Source: Baffinella frigidus (taxonomy: Eukaryota > Cryptophyceae > Cryptomonadales > Baffinellaceae). Taken from it: a stretch of 19,420 nt of DNA. Under the pieces are notes generated by a model. The model saw nothing but the letters and a program-made list of their open reading frames with translations. It did no database searches and had not been told where the DNA came from. The DNA is taken from positions 51,100 to 70,519 of the forward strand of contig MU647397.1 of the NCBI GenBank assembly GCA_026770585.1. The letters are read 5' to 3'. The translations under genes were made by a program, and so were the position numbers. Position 1 is the first letter of the stretch. Every line of letters starts with the position of its first letter. Positions 6,323-15,236 of the stretch are shown in pieces.

Positions 6323-8244
6323 ATCAGGGTTTGGGGTTTGGGGTTTAGGGTTTAGGGTTTAGGTTTTGGGGTTAAGGCTTTCGGATTCAGTGTTTAGTGT
6401 TTAGTGTTGAGGGTTGAGGGTTGAGGGTTGAGGGTTTAGGGTTTAGGGTTTAGGGGTTTAGGGTTTAGGGTTTAGGGTTTAGGGTTTAGGTTTTAAGGTT
6501 TAGGGTTTGCGGTTTAGGGTTTAAGGTTTAGGGTTTAGGGTTTAGGGTTTAGGGTTTAGGGTTTAGGGTTTAGGGTTTGAGGTTTAGGGTTTAGGGCTTA
6601 GGATTTAGTGTTTAGATTTTGAAGGGGTAAGGTGCAGGGTTCAGGATTTAGGGTTCAGGGTTTGGGGTTTAGTGTTTAGGGTCTCAGATTTGGGATCTAG
6701 GGCTTAGGGTTTAGGGTTTAGGGTTTAGGGTTTAGGGTTCAGGGTTCAGGGTTTAGGATTGAAGGTTTAGGGCTCAGGGTTTGGGGTTTAGGGTTCAGGG
6801 TTCAGTGTTTAGGATTTAAGGTTTAGGGTTCAGGGTTTGGGGTTTAGGGCTTAGGGTCAAGGTTTAGGGTCGGGACGAGACGTGAGGGATCTAGCGGCCC
6901 GTAACCATCCCGACGGGTGGGTGGGGGGAAAGAAACTTCTCGCCCACTAGGACCAGCAACCCACCAAATGTCCTCTGGCCAGTCGGCTGGCGGGTGGTTC
7001 TGCGTGTGGGGTTTAGGGGTTGGGGTTTGTGGTTTAGGGTTTAGGGTCTAGGGTTTAGGGTTTGGGGTTTGGGCTTTAGGGTTGGGGGTTTAGGGTTGGG
7101 GTTTTAGGGTTGAGGGTTTAGGGGGTAAGTTTTATGGTTTATGGTTTAGGGTTTAGGGTTTAGGGTTTAGGGTTTAGGGTCAAGGGTCAATGGTTTAGGG
7201 CTCTGAGTTTAAGTTTCAGGGTTTAGGGTCTCAGGGGGTAGGGTTTTGGGTTCAGGGTTTAGGGTTCAGGGTTCAGGGTTTAGGGTTTAGGGTTTAGGGT
7301 TTCGGATTGAGGATTTATGGTTTACGATTTATGGTTAATGGTTAATGGTTTTCGGTTTAGGGTGTAGGGTGTTGGGTTTAGAGTATAGGGTTTGGGGCTT
7401 AGGATGTAGGGTTAAGGGTTTAGGGTTTAGGGTTTAGGGTTTAGGGTTTAGGGTTTCGGATTGAGGATTTATGGTATACGATTTATGGTTAATGGTTAAT
7501 GGTTTTTGGTTTAGGGTGTAGGGTGTTGGGTTTAGAGTATAGGGTTTGGGGCTTGGGATTCAGGGTTAAGGGTTTAGGGTTTAGGGTTTCGGGTTTAGGG
7601 TTTAGGTTTTAGGGTTTAGGGTTCAGGGTTCAGGGTTCAGGGTTTAAAGTCTAGGGGTTTGGATTTAGTGTAAAGTGTTTGGGGTTTAGGGTTTAGGGTT
7701 TGGGGTTTGGGGGTTGGGGTTTGGGGTTTGGGGTTTGGGGTTTGGGGTTTGGGGTTTGGGGTGTAGAGTTTAGGCCCAACTTTAGGGTTTAAAGTTTTGG
7801 GGTTACGGTTTATGGTTTTGGGCTTAGTGTTTATAGTTTAGGGGTTTAGAGTTTGAGGGGGTGAGGCTTCGGGTTCAGGATTTAGGGTTAAGGGTTTAGG
7901 GTTGAGGGTTGAGTGTTTTGTGGTTAGGGTCTCGGATTTAGGATTGATGGTTTAGGGTTTAGGTTTTAGGGTTTAGGGTTAAGAGTTTAGGATCTAGGGT
8001 CAGGGTTTAGGGTTTAGGGTTTAGGGTTTAGGGTTTAGGGTTCAGGGTTTAGGGGTTTAGGGCCTAGGGTTTAGGGTTTCGGGTTTAGGTTTTATGGTTT
8101 AGGGTTTAGGGTTTACGGTTTAGGTTTGAGGGTTTGGGGTTTAGTGTGTGTGGGTTGAGGGTTCAAGGTCTAGCGTTTAGGGTTTAGGGTTTAGGGTTTA
8201 GTGTTGGGGTTTTGGGTTTATGGTTTGGGGGTTGGGGTTTAGGG
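6323..8244 (+). repeat. Degenerate TTTAGGG array 1
   Basis: About 1.9 kb of TTTAGGG heptamers with variants TTCAGGG, TTGAGGG, TGTAGGG and a homogenised TTTGGGG run (about 7695-7760). TTTAGGG is the plant/green-algal type telomere unit, also known in some other protists. G-rich strand on plus. The array is interrupted at about 6871-7007 by non-telomeric DNA carrying a small inverted-repeat element. Bases 7303-7418 recur at 7457-7572, exactly 154 bp later with about five mismatches, a higher-order duplication of 22 heptamers. The decay shows this is an internal, not a live, telomere. Confidence 0.95.
6874..6953. mobile_element. Small inverted-repeat element, copy 2, inside array 1
   Basis: It matches 3752-3830 through GACGAGAC at the left, TCTAGCGGCCCGTAACCATC, the GGGTGGGTGGGGGG block and TCTCGCCCACTAGGAC at the right. 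The ends are imperfect inverted repeats. Its position within heptamers gives a clean view of an insertion, although flanking non-telomeric bases (to about 7007) remain unexplained. Confidence 0.55.
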
Positions 8245-8248
8245 CATC

Positions 8249-8342
8249 TGAATAACCAATCAACGACTACACATACGACCCTACGGTAGACATCCCGTAG
8301 GGACATAGGGGGGTTCCTACGGATAAGGTAACGGAAACCCGG
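8249..8342. repeat. 94-bp direct repeat, copy 1
   Basis: Starts TGAATAACC and ends GTTCCTACGGATAAGGTAAC then GGAAACCC. A similar block lies 538 bp downstream at 8787-8878. It begins five bases after array 1 ends. It contains an inverted CCCTACGG/CCGTAGGG pair. No protein or RNA identity was recognised. Confidence 0.75.
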
Positions 8343-8396
8343 GCATTTTCTGGGCGGAATTCCCCCGGCCCTACCGATGGTCGCCACCGCAGTGGC

Positions 8397-8482
8397 CCTT
8401 TAGGTCCTTTAGGTTTTAAATGCTCCCAACATAGCCCAACGCCACGCCCTTCCGTAGAAAAGATCCGCGGAGAAAGCATTGG
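8397..8482 (-). repeat. Dispersed repeat flanking array 1 (right side)
   Basis: Inverted copy of 6236-6322: CCTTTAGGTCCTTTAGG, then CCCAACATAGCCCAACG, CCCTTCCGTAGAAAAGATC and AGAAAGCATT. With the left copy it frames array 1 as an inverted pair about 2.1 kb apart. Confidence 0.8.
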
Positions 8483-8520
8483 CAAAGCCCGCTGTATTGT
8501 GGGCTAAGAATAACTGCGCC

Positions 8521-8626
8521 CTTCAGGTCCTTTAGGTTCTTCGAGCTCCCAACATAGGCGGGCACTGGAACTTGTTCTTCAAAAAAGCCATGCTTCCTTT
8601 TGGATCATATCAAGCCCCCCGGTGCA
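8521..8626 (-). repeat. Dispersed repeat, longest copy
   Basis: It holds both halves of the unit in order on minus: a GGGGGGCTTGATATGATCC block, AAAAGGAAGCATGGC, GAACAAGTTCCAGTGCCCGC, then TATGTTGGGAGCTCGAAGAA and CCTAAAGGACCTGAAGG. About 100 bp align directly with 12798-12896. This copy best defines the family. Confidence 0.85.
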
Positions 8627-8786
8627 GAGGATCGCAGCAGAAACCGGCTAAAGGGGTAGTCCAAAGTGGGGCCCTGCGGCAGCGTCCCACAACAGTTTCT
8701 GAATATTCCAGGAATGGCCCACTCCAGGTCGTAAGTCGGAATTTTGGATACAAGTCTTTCCACACAGCGGACTTCGAAGGCATTTC

Positions 8787-8878
8787 TGAATAACCCTCAA
8801 GCGATAAAACCTACGGCCCTACTGTAGGCAATCCGTAGAAACATAGGGAGGTTCCTGCGGATAAGGTAACGGAAACTC
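8787..8878. repeat. 94-bp direct repeat, copy 2
   Basis: TGAATAACC, CCCTACTGTAGGC, ACATAGGGAGGTTCCTGCGG and ATAAGGTAACGGAAACTC match copy 1 at 8249-8342 with moderate divergence. The two copies bracket the dispersed repeats of the island. Confidence 0.75.
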
Positions 8879-8885
8879 GGCCCGA

Positions 8886-9682
8886 AATGGGCTGAAAATC
8901 CCTTCGTACGAGGCTCGTAGCCAGCTGTGTGTTTATGTCTCAACCAATCTCTCACATTTAATTTTCCCGAGAGCCGAAAATAGCTCAAATGCCCATCTTT
9001 GGTCGCAGATTGGTCGGGGTTCCCATCGGCTGATTTCCTCGCCACTTCGTGGGGAGCTGGAGCGAGGCCCTTCTCGTGGATTCTGAATTTTGAACGGCCA
9101 AAATCGACCAGAAACTGCTTTCCAGAGAATCTCGTTCACCCCCCCCTCTCACATTGCAACAATCCCTGATACCCTGATCCGAAATTTTGTATTCAGATCG
9201 GACGTGGAAAGGACGAGGAGTTGCATCTCAGCAATGGTACGTGCGTACCATAAATGGTACACGTACCATTTGTACCACGAAATGACATTGGTTCGGAGGT
9301 CCCCGCCTGCACGAAAGTTACAACACGTTTGGAGGTGCACGTTCAATCACGTTTAAGTGACCATCTTACCAACGTTGCAGGGGGCGCGATACGTAGCCGG
9401 GCCCTTCCTGCTCGAGCTGCATTCCCGTGCGGTGTTTCATTGCTTTATTCACATCAAACACCTTCTCTCAGCCCTCTGCTTCTTGCGCCCGGGGCAACCC
9501 AGTGCCCTGATTCACTCTTAAGCTCACCCCCCCCCCGCAATACACGCCCTGGATATCCCACATTGCAGAGAGAAAGGCAATTTCTTGCCAAACAACCAGC
9601 GTCAGCGCTGCACACGCCCTGAATGTCCCTGGTTGCATCTAGCGGTAGCCCTCCGTCGGAGAGTCGCACACCGCGACTGCTA
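8886..9682. other. Island DNA between arrays, no gene recognised
   Basis: Short open frames only (up to 122 codons), none with a recognisable motif. An inverted repeat of about 15 bp arms lies at 9236-9270 (TGGTACGTGCGTACCAT against ATGGTACACGTACCA). A C-run lies near 9529-9537. Confidence 0.4.
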
Positions 9683-9801
9683 CAGGGGTACCTCGCTCAT
9701 ATGAAACCGCCCCCCCCTAGGATCCGACAGTAGGCCTATGCCTCGGGCCCTACGGTGGTCCTTAGGGGGGGGGGGGGGGTCTTATGAGCGAGGTACCCCT
9801 C
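9683..9801. mobile_element. MITE-like element, copy 2 (119 bp, TA-flanked)
   Basis: Arms AGGGGTACCTCGCTCAT and ATGAGCGAGGTACCCCT are perfect 17-bp complements, with TA outside each end (9681-9682, 9802-9803). The interior shares TAGGATCC/TAGGACCC, GTAGGCCTRTGC and CCSTACGGTGRTCC blocks with 1438-1554, but has a long G-run (near 9767-9779). It is non-coding. The better-preserved arms suggest this copy is younger than copy 1. Confidence 0.8.
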
Positions 9802-9882
9802 TACACATTGCCCCAGAGGCTGCCTGCCTCGGTCTCGCGCGGCGCCGTGAACCGTCGGGGCAAGGCAGATCCACATGACTCT

Positions 9883-9892
9883 CTTATATAAG
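9883..9892. promoter_or_regulatory. TATA-like palindrome before array 2
   Basis: CTTATATAAG is a symmetric TATA-box-like site about 60 bases upstream of the second telomere-like array, with a GC-rich flank. A promoter is possible, but no downstream coding frame supports it. Confidence 0.2.
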
Positions 9893-9952
9893 GAAGTCGC
9901 GTCTGGCTTGTGCACGCGACGCGAACACCCGCTGCTCGGGCATCGTCACCTG

Positions 9953-11183
9953 GGTTAGAGTTTTGGTTTAGGGTTGAGGGTTTAGGGGATAGGATTTAGG
10001 GTTGAGGGTTGAGGGTTTAAGGTTTAGGGTTTAGGGTTGAGGGCTTGGAGCTTAGGGTTTAGGACTTCGGGCTTAGGCGTTTGGGTTTAGGGTTTTGGGT
10101 TTTAGGGTTTAGGGTTTAAGGTTTAGGGTTCAAGATTTAGGGTTTAGGGTTTAGGGTTTAGGGTTTAGGGTTTACTGCATAGGGCTTGGAGCATGGGGCT
10201 GAGGGCTGAGGGTTTAGGGTTTAGGGTTGATGTTTTAGGGTTCAGGGTTTAGGGTTTAGGGCTTAGTGTTTAGGGTTTAGGGCTTAGTGTTTGGGGTTTG
10301 GGGTTTAAGGTTTAGGATTTAGGGTTTCGGGTTTCGGGTTTCGGGTTTAGGGTTTAGGGTTTAGAGTTCTGGGTTGAGGGTTTGGGTTCAGGGTTTGGGG
10401 TGTATGGTGTAGGGTTCAGGGGTTTGGGGTTTAGGGTTTAGAGTTTGGGGTTTGGGGTTTGGGGTTTAGGGTTGATGTTTTAGGGTTCAGGGTTTAGGGT
10501 TTAGTGTTTAGGGTTGCGGGTTTAGGGTTTAGTGTTTAGTGTTTAGGGTTTAGGGTTTAAGGTTTAGGATTTCGGGTTTCGGGTTTCGGGTTTAGGGTTT
10601 CGGGTTGAGGGTTGAGGGTTTTGGGTTCTGGGTTGAGGGTTTAGGTTCAGGGTTTAGGGTGTAGGGTGTAGGGTTCAGTGGTTTGGGGTTTAGGGTTTAG
10701 AGTTTGGGGTTTGGGGTTTAGGGTTGATGTTTTAGGGTTGAGGGTTGAGGGTTGATGCTTAAGGGTTCAGGGTTTATGGCTTAGGTCTTAGGGATTATTG
10801 GGGTGTAGTGTTTAGGGTTCAGGCTTGAGGGTTTCGGGTCTCGGGTCTCGAGTTTAGGGTTTAGGGTTTGGGGTTTAGGGTTGAGGGTTTAGGGTTGAGG
10901 GTTTAGGGGTTAGGGGCAAGGGTTTAGGGTTCAGGGTTTAGGGTTTACTGGTTAGGGTTCAGGGCTTAGGGTTTAGGGTTTAGAGTTTGGTGCTTAGGAC
11001 TCAGGCTTAGGGCTTAGGACTCAGGCTTGTGGGTTTAGGGTTCACGGTTCCAGGGTTTGAGGGTTGTAGGGTTTAGGGTTTGGGTTTAGGGTTTAAGATT
11101 TAATGTTGAGGGTTTGGGGCGTGGAACTGAGGGTTTAGGGTATAGGGTTTAAAGTTTTGGGTTATTGGTTTAGGGTTAAGGGT

Positions 11184-11215
<32 letters not shown>

Positions 11216-11468
11216 GGTTCGGGGTTCAGAGTTCGGTGTTGAGGGTTGAGGGTTGAGGGTTCAGGTTTTAGGGTTTAGAGTTTAGGGTTGAGGGTGTAGG
11301 GTGTAGGGTTTAGGTGTTTAGGGTTTAGAGTTGAGGGTTTAGGTTTTCGGTTTTAGGGTTTTAGGGTTTTAGGATTTTAGGGTTTAGGTTTTAGAGTTTA
11401 GGGAATAGGGTTTAGAGTTTAGGGTTTGGGATTCAGGGGTTGAGGGTTAAGGATTGAGTGTTGAGTTT

Positions 11469-11500
<32 letters not shown>

Positions 11501-12255
11501 GGTTCAGGGTTCAGGGTTCAGGGTTGAGGGCTGAGGCTTTAGGTTTTTGGGTTTAGAGTTTAGGGTTGAGGGTGAAGAGTTTAGGGATTGAGGGTTTAGG
11601 GTTTAGGGTTTAGGGTTCAAGGTTTAGGGTTTCGGTTTTAGTGTTTCAGGGTTTAGGGTTAAGAGTTTAGAGTTTAGGGTATAGGGTTTAGAGTTAAGGG
11701 TTTGGGATTCAGGTGTTTAGGGTTAAGGGTTGAGGGTTGAGGGTTGAGGGTTCAGGGTTCAGGGTTCAGGGTTCAGGGTTGAGGGCTGAGGCTTTAGGTT
11801 TTTGGGTTTAGAGTTTAGGGTTGAGGGTGTAGGGTGTAGAGTTTAGGGGTTTAGGGTTTAGGGTTCAAGGTTTAGGGTTTCGGTTTTAGGGTTTCAGGGT
11901 TTAGGGTTTAAAGTTTAGGGTATAGGGTTTAGAGTTTAGGGTTTAGGGCTTGGGGCTGAGGGCTTGGGGATTTTTAAGGTTTAGGGATTAGGTTGTAGGG
12001 TGTAGGGTGTAAGGTTTAGAGCTTAGGGCTTAGGACTCAATCTTAGGGATTAGGACTCAGGCTTTGGGGTTTGGGGTTTAGGGTTTAGGGTTTCAAGGTG
12101 GTAAGGTTGAGGGTTTAGGGTTGAGGGTTTAAGGAGTGAGGTTGAGAGTTTGGGGCGTGGAACTGAGGGTTTAGGGTTTAGGGTTTAGTTTTTAGGATTC
12201 AGGGGTTGAGGGTTTAGGGTTGAAGGTTGTGGGTTTGAGGTTCAGGGTTGAGGAT

Positions 12256-12287
<32 letters not shown>

Positions 12288-12677
12288 GTTTTAAGGTTTA
12301 GAGTTGAGGGTTGAGGGTGTAGGGTGTAGGGTTTAGGGGTTTAGGGTTTAGGGTTCAGGGTTTCGGTTTTAGGGTTTTAAGGTTTAGGGTTTAGGGTTTA
12401 GGGTTTAGGGCTCGGGGCTTAGGTATTAGGGATTATTAGGGTTTAGGGATTTGGTTGTAGGGTGTATGGTGTAGGGTTTAGGGTTTAGGTTTTAGGAGTT
12501 TGGGTTCAGGGTTGAGGGTCTAGTATTTAGGGTTTAGGGTTTGGGGCTTAGGGTTTGGGGTTCAGGATTCAGGGTTCAGGATTCAGAGTTTTAAGCTTAG
12601 GGTTTAAGGTTTAGGTGTTAGGTGTTAGGTGTTGAGGCTTTAGGCTTCAGGCTTTAGGTCTTGGGGTTTAGGGTTGA
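9953..12677 (+). repeat. Degenerate TTTAGGG array 2
   Basis: About 2.7 kb of TTTAGGG-type heptamers, more diverged than array 1, with local blocks fixed for TTGAGGG (for example 11170-11220, 12250-12295) and TTCAGGG (11500-11525, 11750-11780). A block with TTGATGTTTTAGGG recurs at about 10226, 10471 and 10723 (offsets 245 and 252). A GGTTCAGKGGTTTGGGG block recurs at 10412 and 10671 (offset 259). All are multiples of seven. Longer similarities recur around 11531 and 11786. No gene is present in it. Confidence 0.95.
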
Positions 12678-12797
12678 CGGGTAGGGGGTGTCCGGTTTAC
12701 CGCGGCAGCCCCAAAATCTCCAAGACCGAGATTGACCCACACAAGGAGCAAACACAGGTTTGGTGGTGCTTTGGTGGTGCGGTTTATCAATTTGACA

Positions 12798-12896
12798 TTT
12801 TAGGGCCTGTAGGTTCGTCGAGCTCCCAACGTGGGCGGACACTGGAGCTTGTTCTGCCCATGCTTCCTTTCAGATCACATCAAGCACTCCGGTGCA
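12798..12896 (-). repeat. Dispersed repeat right of array 2
   Basis: Aligns over about 100 bp with 8521-8626: AGGTTCGTCGAGCTCCCAAC, GTGGGCGGACACTGGAGCTT, CATGCTTCCTTTCAGATCAC and ATCAAGCACTCCGGTGCA. It again sits beside a telomere-like array in the orientation that points the unit toward the heptamers. Confidence 0.85.
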
Positions 12897-12899
12897 CTA

Positions 12900-13675
12900 C
12901 CGCCCCACGCCAGGCAAGCTGGTACTACTACATGTGCGTTTCCCTGATTTCCCATTTTTCGTCAATTCCCTGTCACATGTACAATCAAGGCACGCTCTCA
13001 ACTCGTTCGCTGTGCCGTCCTTCAATAGACCCACATTTAATCTGACTCGGATCTAAGGCCCACACTTAAGGTCCACACCGACCGAGTTGAGCGCACGCCT
13101 CAATTCAATTTCGGAACACGACATCTTCTGTCCCGCTATCTTAGGCTTCCGACGCCGAAGACAAGGGTGTATGCTATGTCAGGCATACAATGTTGCAACC
13201 TTACGATTTTTTCATGCCTGCACCCCTCCCAGCAACTGTGCTAGAAAGCCAGAAATCTGTGCAGAATCAGGTGAATCGCAAGCTGTCATGGCGACAGAGT
13301 GAAGCGAACCTAGCTGATTCGCTAGCATGCACGGCTCCCGCGGCTGGCTCGGCCAAAAACCGGAACTCGAATTTGCAGGGTCGGATCTGGCCGAGCGGCG
13401 GCGGAGTGCGCCGGTTTCCCTCGTGGTGCTACTTCCCCCCGACCACAAATCCTAGTGCGCGCCTGCCCCGCGGCCCCGCCCCCCCCCGGGGCCTGGTTGC
13501 GCAGAACCAGCCTAAAAAAAATAGGGATGCGACCCTTAGCGTACATTTTGATGGGCACACCACGTGACATGATGACAGATACAATTATGGATGGACGAGG
13601 TTTGACTTTAACACGGATGCGTCCGTTTAAACGTTCCCCAGTTTCTAAAATCAATATCTGGGGACCACCGACGTG
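12900..13675 (+). other. Region upstream of the channel gene
   Basis: No gene was recognised. It contains small hairpins (for example CTTCCGACGCCGAAG near 13147), a GC-rich block with C-runs (about 13440-13495) and a CACGTG E-box-like site near 13561. This would be the 5' region of the channel gene if the ATG at 13676 is its start. Confidence 0.35.
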
Positions 13676-14055
13676 ATGGACGCGGGGGAGTCTGGTTCGT
13701 CGGGGGTTGCTCATGCAGGCAGCGGCTCACCGAAAGCTGGGGATGTGGATCCCCGGCAGACACACAGCTCGTCTCCCAAGAGCAGGGAGCGCGGGCATGG
13801 CATTCTCAACATCTTCCAGATCGGGAGCAGCACCGGCACCGAAGCAGGGATGGAAGTGAAAGAGGCGCACGCTGGGCTTGAGCCTGGGAAGATCGTCCCA
13901 GTCCTCATATCGTCGGCCAACGGGAGTTTTCATCAGCCACAAGAAAGTTTGGATGCGAGCCGACAGTTCCATGCGAGCGCAGCGTCGGCGGTGGCAGGGA
14001 CGCGCACGGATTGCATCTCGTTGGAGCCTCTACCTGAGCGCCCGGCATCCCCTGG
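13676..14055 (+). CDS. Candidate first exon of the channel gene
   Basis: An ATG at 13676 opens a frame reading MDAGESGSSGVAHAGSGSPK, rich in Ser/Gly and likely disordered, with GHGILNIFQIGSSTG further on. Most third positions are G or C, as in the confident channel exons. A donor CCTGG|GTACGC at 14056 would leave phase 2. The acceptor GATTGACAG at 14543 would supply the missing base. The cytosolic N-terminus of this channel superfamily is usually variable and poorly conserved, so similarity cannot confirm it. Membership of the same gene is inferred from position, strand and phase only. Confidence 0.35.
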
Positions 14056-14543
14056 GTACGCTCCACCCCCTCTCTGTGCCAAGAGGCTCGTGCGAACGTG
14101 CAGGGTCCGTTGCCACACACGCCAACGGAGCCGCGAGACCGGGCTGGCGTTTTGACTGCCCGCGCACGCTTGCTGACAGCCGCTTGGTAGTTGGGGCGTG
14201 GTGCTGACGCGGACATGCCACCACGAACAGGTCGCGGCGTGCTGGCTCTGTGGACTTTCAACGCGAAAGCATGTCGGTCCGCCGCTCCGCGACCATCCAG
14301 CGGTACCAGTGGACTCTTTCGACTGTTGAGTGTTGAGGGCATTTCCTGACGCTGGCGTCTCGATCATTTGTGAAACCCGATTGCATCTGAGAAATTTAGA
14401 ACAGCCACGAAACTCATCCCCAGCACATAAATAGTATGCAAGGTTCTCGAATGGATTGTTTTCTCGTGCGTTGTCGCTCCTGCCCTGGTGATCGATCCGA
14501 CTGAGTCCACTCGATGTTCCAGACGGCGGTACGCGATTGACAG

Positions 14544-14688
14544 CCCTGAAACTTCTGGCTCCACGCTGTTCCAGCGGCCCTGGCGCCAACGGTGGGAGGG
14601 TATCGGCAGGTACGAGACAGTCCTCCGCAAGGACGACATGCGCCCGGCGGCACAGCTCGAAGACAACACCTCCAATCCTTTGGCCGCG
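14544..14688 (+). CDS. Candidate second exon of the channel gene
   Basis: Read in the frame PETSGSTLFQRPWRQRWEG then IGRYETVLRKDDMRPAAQ, with G/C-rich third positions. The acceptor is GATTGACAG (ends 14543). Possible donors are CAG|GTACGA at 14610 and GCG|GTACAA at 14689. The exact end is unresolved. A long minus-strand frame overlaps this area, but it lacks any recognisable motif. Confidence 0.3.
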
Positions 14689-14990
14689 GTACAAGTCCAG
14701 AACTCGATACCGACCCTCTTCCCAGCAACCACACCCTGGGGTTGCCCGCTGCCGGTGCAACCGAGGGTTTGTTTTCTGGTTTGGGGTGCAAAATCCCTCT
14801 TGTTTGCAGGGGGTGAATGCCATGCTGGGGGTGGGGGGGGGGTCCTCCTGTACGATTGCACACACGCCCATTTCGACCCGTGTGGGGTGGAGACGTGGGT
14901 GTCATAGATGAATTGAAGGATTCATGCGACTCCGGGGTTAAGGATGCATGGAAACGGACTTACCGAAATCGAAGAGTTTTCCAAAGTCAG

Positions 14991-15056
14991 AAAGAGTTTC
15001 CCAAAGTCAGAAAGTGTTGCCCGAATGAGATGGGTCGATATGGCCAGGGCACCTCG
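14991..15056 (+). CDS. Candidate third exon of the channel gene
   Basis: The frame ends KCCPNEMGRYGQGTS at a strong donor TCG|GTGAGA in phase 0, which matches the next exon. The start is uncertain: the frame is open from 14817. An acceptor AAAGTCAG|AAAGAG sits at 14991 within a roughly 20-bp tandem duplication (about 14974-15014, GAGTTTYCCAAAGTCAGAAA twice), which supplies two alternative acceptors. Confidence 0.35.
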
Positions 15057-15177
15057 GTGAGATTTTGAAGTGCGGGTTGTTTGGTCCTGGCGCCTATGAT
15101 GGGTGTGTTGGCAAGTGCAAGGCTGGGAGTGGATCTCCCGCGGCAGGTGACGGGGTGGGGTGTTGGACCGACCGCAG

Positions 15178-15236
15178 GTGGACAAAGGCGATGAGCAGTT
15201 TGACACACCGACAGAGAGCTTGGGCTGCTCAGATGG
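15178..15236 (+). CDS. Channel exon: pre-S1 cytosolic segment
   Basis: Acceptor GACCGCAG (ends 15177) and donor GATGG|GTAGGC. Encodes VDKGDEQFDTPTESLGCSDG (the last Gly is shared with the next exon). Enters in phase 0 and leaves in phase 2, which the S1 exon completes. Confidence 0.65.

Noticed and set aside
6323-8244. Regular short repeats that might suggest a CRISPR array.
   Set aside because: The repeat unit is a 7-bp telomere heptamer with no spacers, and the window is eukaryotic.
13933-14871. A 312-codon minus-strand open frame.
   Set aside because: It opposes phase-compatible candidate exons on plus, has no recognisable motif and unusual Arg/Ser/Pro content, as expected for an antisense shadow in GC-rich DNA.
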